From Microbacterium forte (GTDB taxonomy: Bacteria > Actinomycetota > Actinomycetes > Actinomycetales > Microbacteriaceae), in the NCBI RefSeq assembly GCF_031885415.1, contig NZ_CP116871.1, forward strand, positions 1,302,001-1,366,000: DNA of 64,000 nt, written 5' to 3'. The position numbers and the translations under genes are program-made. Below the pieces are notes generated by a model, which was given only the letters and a program-made list of their open reading frames with translations, did no database searches and was not told where the DNA came from. Of this stretch, positions 7,978 through 17,170 are shown in pieces (within the stretch, counting starts at the first letter, position 1; every line of letters starts with the position of its first letter).

Positions 7978-10542
7978 ATGACAGCCATACCTCCCCCGCC
8001 GGCCCACGCCGTCGAGCGACCACGATTGCGCAGCCGACTCGACGCGACGCTCAACGCGCCCCTCAGCGTCGTCGTGGCCCCGGCCGGCTCCGGCAAGACG
8101 GTGCTGCTGTCGCAGTGGGCGACATCGCACCCCGACGTGCGTGTCATCTGGATCGGGCTGGAGCAGGCGGACAGCGATCCGCGCCGTCTCCTCGACCATC
8201 TCCTGAGCGCGGTGCTGCCTCCCGGCCATGGGACGACAGATCTCGGACGACCGCACGCAGTCACCGCGCGAGCCTTCGGGCGCCCCGTCCTCGAGTCTCT
8301 CGTCGGAGTCTTCCGCGAGCATCCCCCGGTCGTGCTCGTGCTCGACGACCTGCAGCACCTCGCCGGATCGCCGCTGCTGCCAGACCTCTGGTGGCTCGCC
8401 GACAACGTTCCCGAGCACACCCACCTCATCTTCTCGTCACGTATCGACTACGGCCTCGGCTGGGGGCGTCACCGGCTGAGCCACTCGCTGATCGAGCTGC
8501 GACAGAGCGACCTTGCGCTCGATGAGGCCGCGAGTGCGACGCTGCTCGAACGGATCATCGGCGCTCCCGTCAGCCCCCGCACTCTCTCAGCAGTCATGGA
8601 GCGCACCGAGGGGTGGGCCGCCGGCGTGGTGCTGACCGGTCTCGGTCTGCGCAGCGAAGCCGATCCGGAGCAGTTCGCGAGGGAGCTGCGCGGCACCGAT
8701 CGCCTCATCTCCGAGTATCTGAGCGAACAGGCTCTGGCCCAACAGCCTCCCGAGCGCCGATCACTGCTGCTGCGCCTCTCGGTCCTCGACCGGATGTCCG
8801 CAGAACTCGTCGAGTCGATCCTCTCCGTCGACGACGCGACGTCGCTCTTCGAGGAGCTCGAGAGAGAGTCGATGTTCCTCGTCGCCCTCGATCGGAGACG
8901 GGAGTGGTTCCGCTTCCACCCGATGTTCCGAGAGCTCCTGCGCTACCGCTTGAGGGCCGAGCACCCCGGAGCGGCGACCGAGATCCTCACGGCCGCGGCC
9001 GACTGGCATATCGCGCGGGGCGACGCGTCGTCGGCCATCGACTACCTTCTCGAAGCAGGATCGTGGGAGCGCGCGGCGACCGTCATCTCCGGATGCGGCC
9101 GCGAGATGCTCGAACGCAACGACACCGTGTCGGTCAGCCGGTGGCTGGATGCGCTGCCGGCAGAGTTCCGTGCGACCCGTCCTGACGTCGAGATCCTGCG
9201 CGGGATGCTGATGATGATGAACGGGGATGCGGCCCGAGCCGAGGACGTGCTCCGCGAACAGGCCGATCGGCCGACCCTCACACCGGGCCGATCGGCGATC
9301 ATCCACACGTATCTCGCCGCGCGGGTGCAGTTCCGGCCTGATCCCCGCGTCGCACTGCAGGCCGCCGAATCGGCGGTGACGCTGCTCGGCGAGAATCCGG
9401 ATCTGCGCACGCCCGAGCTGCTGGGTCTCACGCACCCGCACCTGCTGCGCGCGAGTTCGCTGACCTCGGCGGGCCGCGCGCTCTTCCTCGCCGGTGATCT
9501 CGGCGCTGCGCGACGACGATTCGACGAGGCGCTGGCCGAGCCAGGGGCCCAGTACAGCCTGTACCGCATCCATCTCCTCGGCTCGCTCGCGCTGCTGGAG
9601 GCGTGGGCCGGACGGCTGCGTCTTGCCGCGGCGATCTCGCAGGAGGCACTGGACCTCGCAGCCGAGACCCGCCTGCTCGCACATCCATCACCGGCAGACG
9701 CCTTCCTGGCCGCGGCGCTCGCAGCGATCGAGCGGGGCACCCCGTCCGCCGCCGCCACGCCCCTGCACGAGGGCGCACTCCGCGCCGCCGCGAACCACCG
9801 CACTCAGCTCATGTGGATCGCGCATCTCACGAGGGTTCTCAGCGAGGGAGACGTCGTCGACCCGGTCGATCCGCTTCCGTCGACGCCGCCGCCGATCGTC
9901 GCGGCGGCGCTCGAGGCCGAGGAGGCTCGCACGCTGCGCCTCGCGCATGCGTCGAACGGCGGATTGCGTCATCCGTCGGCAGGACGCTGGTCGCCTCTGG
10001 TGTTCGAGGCGACCGCCGCCGCACTCACCCGCAACCGTCTCGACCTCGCTCGCGCCCACCTCGATGCTGTCTCCCCGGAGCCGTCTGAGTCGGTGCCTCG
10101 CGCCGGCGTGGAGCAGCTCATCCTCCGCTCCTGGCTCGACGCCCGCGAGGGCGGCGCGGACGCGGACGCCATGCACCGGGCCCTCGACCTGGCCTCGCAG
10201 CACGATCTGGTCGCCGTCTTCGTGCGAGCGGGCCCCGAAGTCATGCGTCTGATCGCCGACCTCCCCGGCACCCCGACGCCGTTCCGCGCCAGCGTGCTGG
10301 AACGGGCGAGCCTGCTCCGTCGCGCCCGCTCATCCTCGCCCGAGCTGGCCGAGCAGCTCACGGATCGCGAACTCGAGATCCTCGCGTACCTGCCGACCCG
10401 GATGACCAACATCGAGCTCGCGGCCCGCTGCTACGTGTCGCCCAACACGATCAAGACCCACATGGCTCACATCTACCGAAAGCTGGCGGTTCCCAACCGC
10501 AACTCCGCCGTCGCGCGCGCCCAGGATCTCGGACTGATCTGA
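7978..10542 (+). CDS. LAL-type LuxR family ATP-dependent transcriptional regulator
   Basis: An 854-residue STAND-type regulator of the MalT/LAL class. It has an N-terminal Walker A APAGSGKT (34-41) and Walker B VVLVLDDLQH (118-127), a long TPR-like helical middle, and a C-terminal LuxR HTH (LTDRELEILAYLPTRM... 'VSPNTIKTHMAHIYRKL'). Such proteins bind ATP and an inducer, oligomerise and activate promoters. The ATG at 7978 is preferred over an in-frame ATG at 7936 because the putative -10 CATACT (7956-7961) lies between them. It is followed within 63 bp by a run of five genes on the same strand, which it plausibly controls (inference). Confidence 0.85.
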   Translation: MTAIPPPPAHAVERPRLRSRLDATLNAPLSVVVAPAGSGKTVLLSQWATSHPDVRVIWIGLEQADSDPRRLLDHLLSAVLPPGHGTTDLGRPHAVTARAFGRPVLESLVGVFREHPPVVLVLDDLQHLAGSPLLPDLWWLADNVPEHTHLIFSSRIDYGLGWGRHRLSHSLIELRQSDLALDEAASATLLERIIGAPVSPRTLSAVMERTEGWAAGVVLTGLGLRSEADPEQFARELRGTDRLISEYLSEQALAQQPPERRSLLLRLSVLDRMSAELVESILSVDDATSLFEELERESMFLVALDRRREWFRFHPMFRELLRYRLRAEHPGAATEILTAAADWHIARGDASSAIDYLLEAGSWERAATVISGCGREMLERNDTVSVSRWLDALPAEFRATRPDVEILRGMLMMMNGDAARAEDVLREQADRPTLTPGRSAIIHTYLAARVQFRPDPRVALQAAESAVTLLGENPDLRTPELLGLTHPHLLRASSLTSAGRALFLAGDLGAARRRFDEALAEPGAQYSLYRIHLLGSLALLEAWAGRLRLAAAISQEALDLAAETRLLAHPSPADAFLAAALAAIERGTPSAAATPLHEGALRAAANHRTQLMWIAHLTRVLSEGDVVDPVDPLPSTPPPIVAAALEAEEARTLRLAHASNGGLRHPSAGRWSPLVFEATAAALTRNRLDLARAHLDAVSPEPSESVPRAGVEQLILRSWLDAREGGADADAMHRALDLASQHDLVAVFVRAGPEVMRLIADLPGTPTPFRASVLERASLLRRARSSSPELAEQLTDRELEILAYLPTRMTNIELAARCYVSPNTIKTHMAHIYRKLAVPNRNSAVARAQDLGLI

Positions 10543-10605
10543 CGCCGCGGTATATCGCCCTGAAAGGGTGACGCGGCCGCACGCCCTGAGCCCGAGAGTG
10601 GCACC

Positions 10606-10761
10606 GTGAGCCATGCGAACGTGCTTGAGGAGTCACCCCTCATCAGCGGGGCGCTCATCGGCGAGGCCGTGCTCGGTGCTCTGGTGTCGATCCCGATCAC
10701 CGCAGCGATCCTGCTGGTCATCACGCAGGTGCTTATCCCCGTCAGAACGCGAAAAGTCTGA
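10606..10761 (+). CDS. Small single-helix membrane protein (51 aa)
   Basis: A GTG at 10606 opens a 51-codon frame beginning MSHANVLEESPLISGAL, with one long hydrophobic stretch (about residues 14-46) and a basic end (RTRKV). A GAGAG element precedes the GTG, and the stop lies 15 bp before the next start, with that gene's GAAGGAGA Shine-Dalgarno between them. Codon use matches its neighbours. It has no recognised family. The position between the LuxR regulator and a large membrane protein suggests a co-translated small membrane subunit or toxin-like peptide, which is inference. Confidence 0.5.
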   Translation: MSHANVLEESPLISGALIGEAVLGALVSIPITAAILLVITQVLIPVRTRKV

Positions 10762-10776
10762 GGAAGGAGAACCCTC

Positions 10777-12231
10777 ATGGCACGGTCCACGGTCCAGGAG
10801 CTGCAACGGCGCCTCGCTGCCCTCGAAGCCGAGAACAGCGCGCTCCGCGGCGGCATCCCGGCGGCCACCCCCGCCCCGACGCCCGGTCCGGTCGAGTCGC
10901 GCCGCCGATCCCGCGGGTGGGGACGCACCCTCTCGGCGACCGTCCTCATCGTGCTGGGTGCGCTCATCGCACCCGTCGCCCTGGTGGCCGCCTGGGGCAA
11001 CGTGCAGCTCACCGACACCGACCGGTTCGTCGCGAGCTACTCCGTGCTCGCGAGCGATCCTGCGGTGCAGTCCGCGGTCACCGATCAGGTGGTCGAGGCG
11101 ATCGAGGGGCAGGTGGACATACCGACCCTCACCACGGACGTGATCGACGGCGTCATCGAACTCGGCACCGGCCCCGCGGCGACTCGTGCGCTGGAGCTGC
11201 TCAAGGGCCCAGCCGCACAGGGACTCCAATCGCTCGTGGGCACCGTGGTCGAGCGCTTCGTCGAGTCCGAGGCGTTCGCGAACGTCTGGGCATCCGCGCT
11301 TCGCATCAGCCACTCGCAGGTGGTGTCCGCGCTGCAGAACGATCCCGATGCGACCATCGCGCTCGGGTCCGACGACACGATCGGGATCCAGCTGGCGCCG
11401 ATCATCGACGCCGCGAAGGACGTGCTCGTCGACCAGGGCGTCGGGTTCGCGGCATCGATCCCGACGGTCGATCGCACCATCACCGTCGCGCAGGTCGACT
11501 CCCTCGCCTCCGTCCAGCTCGCCTACGAGCTGGTGGTGGCGGCCGGGCTGTGGCTGCCCTGGGTGGCCATCCTCTTCCTCGCCGCCGGGGTGGTCGTCGC
11601 GCGACGACGCTCGGTCGCGCTGGTGACCGCGGCGCTCTCCCTCGGTCTCGTGATGCTCATCGTGCTCACAGGCCTCGCCGTCGGCAGGGTGTTCTTCGAC
11701 TCGGCCCTGCGCAGCAACGGCATCCCGGCGGATGCCGGCGGCGCGATCTACGAACTGGTCGGCGGCGCCATGCGCGACACCGCCGTGGCTGTGCTCGTGC
11801 TCGCGCTCGTCACCGCCGTGGTCGCGTGGTTCGCCGGACCCTTCGACGTTCCTCGACGACTTCGAGCCGTCGTCCACGGTGGTGCCGCCTCGCTACGCGG
11901 CGCCCTGGAGCGGCGCGGCCTGAGCACCGGGCGCGTCGGCGCGTGGCTGTACTCGCGACGCGCTCTTTTGAGGGGCGTGATCATCGTGGTGGGTGCGGGG
12001 GTCGTGTTGCTCGTGCGGCCGCTCAGCCCCGCGCTCGTGCTGTGGACACTGGCGCTGTCGCTCCTCGCCGTCCTGATACTGGAGGTGGTCGAACGTCCGC
12101 CGTCCGCTGATGCCGATGCCGATGCCGATGTCATCGACGTCGTGCCGTCCGAGGACGACGCGCTCCACGACGTCGCGGGTGAGAAGGCGGCCCCCGCCTC
12201 CGCCGCCCCCCTTGGTCCGGCCAGCTCATGA
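10777..12231 (+). CDS. Multi-pass membrane protein of unknown function
   Basis: The 484-residue protein starts with a short coiled-coil-like helix (VQELQRRLAALEAENSALR), a Pro/Ala linker, then a transmembrane helix (about 48-70). A large extracytoplasmic region (about 75-245) and about five more hydrophobic helices (250-275, 283-310, 330-355, 395-415, 420-440) follow, with an acidic tail containing ADADADAD. No catalytic motif is evident and no named family was recognised. It has a strong Shine-Dalgarno (GAAGGAGA), and its stop overlaps the DUF2252 start by 4 bp, so the two are translationally coupled. The topology suggests a sensor-like or scaffold role. Confidence 0.7.
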   Translation: MARSTVQELQRRLAALEAENSALRGGIPAATPAPTPGPVESRRRSRGWGRTLSATVLIVLGALIAPVALVAAWGNVQLTDTDRFVASYSVLASDPAVQSAVTDQVVEAIEGQVDIPTLTTDVIDGVIELGTGPAATRALELLKGPAAQGLQSLVGTVVERFVESEAFANVWASALRISHSQVVSALQNDPDATIALGSDDTIGIQLAPIIDAAKDVLVDQGVGFAASIPTVDRTITVAQVDSLASVQLAYELVVAAGLWLPWVAILFLAAGVVVARRRSVALVTAALSLGLVMLIVLTGLAVGRVFFDSALRSNGIPADAGGAIYELVGGAMRDTAVAVLVLALVTAVVAWFAGPFDVPRRLRAVVHGGAASLRGALERRGLSTGRVGAWLYSRRALLRGVIIVVGAGVVLLVRPLSPALVLWTLALSLLAVLILEVVERPPSADADADADVIDVVPSEDDALHDVAGEKAAPASAAPLGPASS

Positions 12232-13652
12232 CCCGGTCGGCTGAGGTCGCGAAGCCGTTCGCAGAGCGACGCGAGAGAGGACGCGCCGCTCGATCGCGGG
12301 TGCCTCGGGCGCATCTCGGTGCGTGGTCACCTGCCCCGGACCGACCGGATCCCGTGGCTCTGCTGGAGGAGCAGGGACGGTCACGGGTTCCGGAGCTCAC
12401 GCCGGTGCGGTACGCACGGATGGCGGTGTCGCCGCTCGCCTTCTACCGCGGCGCGGCTCTGATCATGGCATCGGATCTCGCCTCCTCCGGGCACACCGGG
12501 ATCATCGCGCAGCTCTGCGGAGACGCGCACCTCTCGAACTTCGGCCTGTTCAGCACCCCGGAGCGGCACCTGATCTTCGATATCAACGACTTCGACGAGA
12601 CGCTCCCCGGCCCGTTCGAATGGGATGTGAAACGGCTCGCCGCGAGCTTCGCGGTGGCCGGCAGGCACCGTGGATTCAGCGCCGGCGAGGAGCGCGCCTG
12701 CGTCGTGGCCGCGGCGCACGGCTACCGGACGGCGATGCGGAGGGCAGCGACGTCGACCGTGCTCGATGCCTGGTACGACCGACTCGACGCAGAGCGTGCG
12801 AGAGTGTCGATCCGCCAGGCGCAGCTCGACCAGCTGGTGGGAGACGAGGAGGTGCGTCGGCTGGACGCGACGATCGAGAAGGCGCGAAGACGCGATCAGC
12901 GAAAGGCCTTCAAGAAGCTGGTGCGCGTCGTCGACGGCCGCCTGCGCATCGTCGCGGCGCCGCCGTTGATCGTCCCCGTCGAGGAATTCTTGCGCGAAGC
13001 GGGGCGTGCCGCAGACGAAGCGGATGTCATGCATCAGGTGCTCGGCGCGTATCGGACGACGCTCGTCGGCGAACGGCATCCGTTCGCCGAGTACCGGTAC
13101 CGTCATATGGCGCGAAAGGTGGTCGGTGTCGGAAGCGTCGGGACGCGAGCCTGGGTGATCCTCTTCAGCGGGCGCGACGACGACGACCCGCTGCTCCTTC
13201 AGGCCAAGGAGGCGCAGGCGTCCGTCCTCGAGCGTTTCCTCGGTCCGAGTGAGTTCGACGACCACGCAGAGCGCGTCGTGCGGGGGCAGCGACTGATGCA
13301 GGCATCCAGCGACATCTTCCTCGGGTGGCAATCCGTGGTCGGCCTCGACGGGCAGCACCGTGACTTCTACATCCGGCAGCTGCAGGACGGGAAAGGAGGC
13401 ATCGATCCGGAGACGATGACCGTGCGGGGTGCGACCCTGTATGCGCGGATCTGCGGCGAGACGCTGGCGCGAGCCCACTCCCGATCCGGAGACCGGGTGC
13501 AGATCGCGGGGTATCTGGGGCGGAGCGACACGTTCGAGGAGGCGATCGCGGACTTCGCCGTCGCCTACGCGGATCAGAACCACAGTGACTTCCTGGCGCT
13601 GAAGGCAGCTCTGGCGTCGGGGCGTCTGCCGAACGAGCACGGAACCGTGTGA
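12228..13652 (+). CDS. DUF2252 family protein (kinase-like fold)
   Basis: The 474-residue protein is a full-length DUF2252 member: 'YRGAALIMASDLA', GDAHLSNFG (residues 98-106), 'IFDINDFDETLPGPFEWD' and a conserved 'QVLGAYRTTL' further on. GDxHxxN followed by a DxNDFD loop resembles the catalytic and metal loops of aminoglycoside-phosphotransferase/HipA-type kinases, so a phosphotransfer role is plausible but unproven. The start overlaps the preceding membrane protein by 4 bp, and the next gene begins within 30 bp. It is cytoplasmic, with no signal peptide. Confidence 0.85.
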   Translation: MTRSAEVAKPFAERRERGRAARSRVPRAHLGAWSPAPDRPDPVALLEEQGRSRVPELTPVRYARMAVSPLAFYRGAALIMASDLASSGHTGIIAQLCGDAHLSNFGLFSTPERHLIFDINDFDETLPGPFEWDVKRLAASFAVAGRHRGFSAGEERACVVAAAHGYRTAMRRAATSTVLDAWYDRLDAERARVSIRQAQLDQLVGDEEVRRLDATIEKARRRDQRKAFKKLVRVVDGRLRIVAAPPLIVPVEEFLREAGRAADEADVMHQVLGAYRTTLVGERHPFAEYRYRHMARKVVGVGSVGTRAWVILFSGRDDDDPLLLQAKEAQASVLERFLGPSEFDDHAERVVRGQRLMQASSDIFLGWQSVVGLDGQHRDFYIRQLQDGKGGIDPETMTVRGATLYARICGETLARAHSRSGDRVQIAGYLGRSDTFEEAIADFAVAYADQNHSDFLALKAALASGRLPNEHGTV

Positions 13653-13661
13653 GGCGCCTCC

Positions 13662-14438
13662 ATGGAATCCGGAGACACGATGCGTGAGCCCTCGCCCCTC
13701 GGCTCACACGTCGCGAGACAGGTGGTCGGCCGGCCGTCCGGGTACTGGCTCGTGCTCGCACTCCTCGTGCTCAGCTATGTGCTGTGCGCCGCTCAGGGGA
13801 CGACCGACCCGAGCCCACCGGCGTTCGTGCTGCAGCTGGTCACCGTCGCCGTCGTGCTTCGAGTGACCGAGGCGCATACTCGGGTGCAGCGCATCGCCTG
13901 GATCGTGCTCGCGGCGGCAGGCATCGCCGCGGTCGTGGTGTCGGTGTTCGACCTCAAGGGACACGCCCTCGACATCTCGCTGTCCGCCGCTTCGATGCTC
14001 GCCTTCCTCATCGCGCCGGTCGCGATCATCCGACACCAGGTGCGGCGCCGGGGCCTGGACGCCGAGGCTCTGCTCGCCGCGATCTCGGCGTACGCCCTGG
14101 TGGGCATGTTCTTCGCCCTGGTCTACAACCTCGTCGCACTTCTGACCGTCGCGCCGACCTTCGGCCCGACGGTCGTCGACTCGCTCTCGAGCCAGCTGTT
14201 CTTCTCGTTCACCACCCTCACGACCACCGGCTACGGCAACATCGTGCCGGCGAGCCCCACTGTGCAGGGGATCGCCGTCGCCGAGGCGATCACCGGTCAG
14301 CTGTTCCTGATCACGGCCGTGGCGCGGATCATGCGCGGCAACCGCCGGCCCGCGTACGAGGCAGCTCCCGCACCCGCACCTGCACCCGCACCCGCGCCCG
14401 CACCTGCACCCGCACCCGCATCCGAGGAGACCTCGTGA
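13662..14438 (+). CDS. Potassium-channel-like membrane protein (ion_trans_2 pore)
   Basis: The 258-residue protein has about five hydrophobic segments (29-45, 53-68, 78-95, 107-124, 138-163), then a pore loop with the potassium selectivity signature TTTGYGN (187-193) and a final helix (204-223). The C-terminus is an Ala-Pro run (about 234-253). An alternative ATG at 13680, six codons in, also has a good Shine-Dalgarno (GGAG). The stop overlaps the downstream transporter start by 4 bp (GTGA). It should sit in the cytoplasmic membrane and conduct K+ or a similar cation. No RCK or cyclic-nucleotide domain is visible. Confidence 0.8.
   Translation: MESGDTMREPSPLGSHVARQVVGRPSGYWLVLALLVLSYVLCAAQGTTDPSPPAFVLQLVTVAVVLRVTEAHTRVQRIAWIVLAAAGIAAVVVSVFDLKGHALDISLSAASMLAFLIAPVAIIRHQVRRRGLDAEALLAAISAYALVGMFFALVYNLVALLTVAPTFGPTVVDSLSSQLFFSFTTLTTTGYGNIVPASPTVQGIAVAEAITGQLFLITAVARIMRGNRRPAYEAAPAPAPAPAPAPAPAPAPASEETS
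14367..14420 (+). repeat. Ala-Pro coding hexanucleotide repeat
   Basis: Nine tandem copies of a degenerate GCNCCN-type hexamer encode the (Ala-Pro)n tail of the channel protein, ending 18 bp before its stop. Such a run is slippage-prone in units that preserve frame. Confidence 0.8.
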
Positions 14439-16057
14439 AGAAGTGGAACGTGGTCATCGTCCTCGGCTCCGCGCAGTTCGTCATGGTGCTCGACGGAACG
14501 GTCATGAACGTATCGATCTCGACGGTCGTGAGCGATCTCGACACGTCCGTGACGGCGATGCAGGCGGCGATCACGTTCTACACCCTGACGATGGCGGCGT
14601 TCATGCTCCTCGGCGCCAAGCTCGGCGATGTGTGGGGACGACGCCGCGCCTTCGTGATCGGCTCCTGCGTCTACGCCGCAGGCTCCCTCATCACCGCGCT
14701 GAGTCCGTCCGTGGGGTTCCTCTTCCTCGGCTGGTCGATCATCGAGGGGCTGGGCGCGGTGCTGGTGATCCCCGCGATCGCCGCACTCGTCGCCGACAAC
14801 TACCGAGGTGCTGAGCGCGTCACCGCCTTCGCCGTCATCGGCGCCGTGTCGGGTGCGGCGGTCGCGGCCGGTCCGCTCATCGGCGGGGCGGTGACCACGT
14901 ACTCCAGCTGGCGGTTCGTCTTCGTCGCCGAGGTGGTGATCATGCTGGGCGTCGTCCTGTGCGCTCGCATCATCACCGACTCCACCCCACGGCAGAGTAT
15001 CCGCATCGATATCGGCAGCGTCCTGCTGTCTTCGGCCGGCCTCGTCCTGATCGTCTTCGGCATGCTGCAGAGCAAGACCTGGGGATGGGTGGTCCCCCTG
15101 TACACGCCGGAGATCGCGGGCGTCCCCATCGCGCCCCTCGGAGTCTCTCTGACGACCTGGTGCATCGCGCTCGGAGCCGCTCTGATCGCGCTCTTCATCA
15201 GCTGGCAGCGACGGCTGATACGCGACGGCCGCTCTCCTCTCATGCAGCCGGATCTGTTCTCCATCACGACTCTGCGCAGCGGGCTCTCGGTGCTCGGCGC
15301 CCAGTACGCCGTGACGGCCGGGCTGTTCTTCATGGTCCCGGTGTACCTGCAGATGACGCTCGGATACGACGCGCTCGAGACGGGCCTCAAGATCTTCCCG
15401 CTCTCGGTCTCGCTGATCCTCTTCTCGATCGTCGGCACCGCGCTGTCCCGCAGGTGGTCCCCTCGCCGCATCGTGAGAGTCGGGCAGTCGACCCTCGTGC
15501 TCAGCGCCGTGCTGCTGCTCGGTGCGGTGACCGAGGACCTTCGCGGCGTTCTGTTCGCGGCCGGCATGTTCCTCGCCGGCAGCGCCCTGGGGCTCCTCGC
15601 CTCGCAGCTCGGCAATGTCAACATGTCGAGCGTCAGTGAGAAGGACACGAGCGAGGTCGGCGGGCTGCAGGGCGTCTTCCAGAATCTGGGCTCATCGCTC
15701 GGAACCGCGCTGATCGGATCGCTGCTGATCGGAGCGCTGTCGACCTCGTTCGCGTCCGGCGTCGCCGTGAGCGATCTTCCGAGCGACGTGCGCGAGACCG
15801 TGAGCGCTGCGACGGACCGCGGCGTCACGGTGGTGCCCGCGGCGGACGTCGCCGGGATCAGCGAGGCGGCCGGCCTCAGCGACGACGACTCGAGCGCACT
15901 CGCCGACATCTACCGAGAGTCGCAGCTCTCGTCGCTGCGCGTGTCGTTCGTGGGACTGATCCTGATCAGCCTGCTGTCGATCCTGTTCTCACGCGGCATC
16001 CCGGCGCACGTGTCGATCCGGCGAAGAGAAAGCGCCGGCGCGGCCGAGAGGTCCTGA
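14435..16057 (+). CDS. DHA2-type MFS transporter (EmrB/QacA-like)
   Basis: The 540-residue protein begins KKWNVVIVLGSAQFVMVLDGTVMNVSIST (with a GTG start), the TM1 and motif D1 region of 14-TM DHA2 exporters. Motif A appears as 'AKLGDVWGRRRAFVIG', and motif C-like glycines occur near 'GAVSGAAVAAGPLIGGAV'. About 14 hydrophobic segments are predicted. These proteins export drugs or other hydrophobic compounds by proton antiport. Near the C-terminus is a larger polar loop (about 445-500) before the final helix. The GTG start overlaps the channel gene stop by 4 bp, placing it last in the LuxR-linked run; the convergent LacI gene ends 25 bp beyond. Confidence 0.88.
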   Translation: MKKWNVVIVLGSAQFVMVLDGTVMNVSISTVVSDLDTSVTAMQAAITFYTLTMAAFMLLGAKLGDVWGRRRAFVIGSCVYAAGSLITALSPSVGFLFLGWSIIEGLGAVLVIPAIAALVADNYRGAERVTAFAVIGAVSGAAVAAGPLIGGAVTTYSSWRFVFVAEVVIMLGVVLCARIITDSTPRQSIRIDIGSVLLSSAGLVLIVFGMLQSKTWGWVVPLYTPEIAGVPIAPLGVSLTTWCIALGAALIALFISWQRRLIRDGRSPLMQPDLFSITTLRSGLSVLGAQYAVTAGLFFMVPVYLQMTLGYDALETGLKIFPLSVSLILFSIVGTALSRRWSPRRIVRVGQSTLVLSAVLLLGAVTEDLRGVLFAAGMFLAGSALGLLASQLGNVNMSSVSEKDTSEVGGLQGVFQNLGSSLGTALIGSLLIGALSTSFASGVAVSDLPSDVRETVSAATDRGVTVVPAADVAGISEAAGLSDDDSSALADIYRESQLSSLRVSFVGLILISLLSILFSRGIPAHVSIRRRESAGAAERS

Positions 16058-16082
16058 CCGCCGGCGCACCCGCTGCCTGCGG

Positions 16083-17123
16083 TCAGACGCGAGGCGGCGC
16101 CGTGCTCTCGCGGACGACGAGCTCCGTGCCGACGAGCGGGGTCTGGATGCGCTCTCCCCCGTCGAGCTCGGCGAGCAGCGCGTCGACCGCGAGCGCGCCG
16201 ACCTTCTCAGGATGCTGCTGCACGGTGGTCAAGGGCGGCCACAGCTGCGCGGCATCCGGCAGGCCATCGAAGCCGACCACGCTGACGTCGCTCGGAATAT
16301 CACGGCCGGCCTCACGGAAGGCCCGCACGACGCCGATCGCCATCTGGTCGTTCGCGGCGAAGACCGCAGTGACGGCGACGTCGTCACGCAGCCGGAGCCC
16401 CGCACGGTAGCCCGACTCGGCGGACCAGTCGCCCTGCAGCGGCTCGGGCGCGACGACCCCGCGGGATTCGAGGGTGCGCCGCCAGGATTCGCGACGACGT
16501 TCGGCGGAGTACGACTTCGCCGGACCCGCGATATGCCAGACGGTCCGGTGTCCGAGGTCGAGCAGATGCTCGGTCGCGAGCCGCGCGCCCTGCGCCTGGT
16601 CGGTGTCGACGAAGGGATGACTCGCTCCACGGTTGGAGTCGACCAGCACGACGGGCAGCCCGTCGGGGATCTCGACCTCGGCCTCATCGAGCTGGTGCGC
16701 CTCGATCACGATGATGATGCCGTCGACCGCATGCTCCTCGAGGCGGCGGAAGGCGCCTGCCACGGTGTCACGAGCGCTGGACTCCACGGGGATCAGAGTC
16801 AACGCGTATCCCATCTGCGACGCGCGCACCGCGATCGCATCGAGCGTGCGCTGATTGCCGTATGAGCTGAAGGAGAACATGATCACACCGATCGCGCGGA
16901 ATCGGCCCGAGCGCAGGGCGCGGGCCGCGCTGTTGGGCCGATAGCCGAGCCGTTGCATGGCGTCTTCGACGCGCTCCCTGGTGGCGGCGCCGACGTAGCC
17001 GCGCGCGTTCACGACCCTCGAGACGGTCTGCCCGGAGACGCCGGCCTCTCGCGCCACGTCCTCCATGGAGGGGTCTCGCCGCCGCTGCGGCGGCTCTGCC
17101 GACTGTTCCGAGGTCACGAGCAC
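16083..17123 (-). CDS. LacI family transcriptional repressor of the beta-galactoside operon
   Basis: The 346-residue protein has an N-terminal LacI HTH ('SMEDVAREAGVSGQTVSRVVNARGYVG', about 19-45), the hinge 'GYRPNSAARAL', and a periplasmic-binding-protein-like sugar-sensing domain ending 'TPLVGTELVVRESTAPP'. The start is a GTG. It is divergent from an ABC sugar transporter/GH35 operon, and two identical LacI-type operators lie in the 103-bp intergenic region. It is therefore expected to repress that operon and itself, with release by galactose or a galactoside (inference). Confidence 0.93.
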   Translation of the reverse strand: MLVTSEQSAEPPQRRRDPSMEDVAREAGVSGQTVSRVVNARGYVGAATRERVEDAMQRLGYRPNSAARALRSGRFRAIGVIMFSFSSYGNQRTLDAIAVRASQMGYALTLIPVESSARDTVAGAFRRLEEHAVDGIIIVIEAHQLDEAEVEIPDGLPVVLVDSNRGASHPFVDTDQAQGARLATEHLLDLGHRTVWHIAGPAKSYSAERRRESWRRTLESRGVVAPEPLQGDWSAESGYRAGLRLRDDVAVTAVFAANDQMAIGVVRAFREAGRDIPSDVSVVGFDGLPDAAQLWPPLTTVQQHPEKVGALAVDALLAELDGGERIQTPLVGTELVVRESTAPPRV

Positions 17124-17136
17124 TCATCCATTCATG

Positions 17137-17153
17137 TGTTGACGTTGACACAC
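17137..17153. promoter_or_regulatory. LacI-type operator 1
   Basis: TGTTGACGTTGACACAC is an imperfect palindrome around a central CG, as in LacI-family sites (TGTTnACGTTnACA type). It is repeated exactly at 17171. The TTGACA inside it may double as a -35 element. Confidence 0.75.
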
Positions 17154-17170
17154 TAGCAGCGCATCGAATA

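Noticed and set aside
8761..9803. Two long minus-strand frames opposite the LuxR regulator
   Set aside because: Arg/Gly/Ala-rich shadow translations of the LuxR gene; no motif or start signal.
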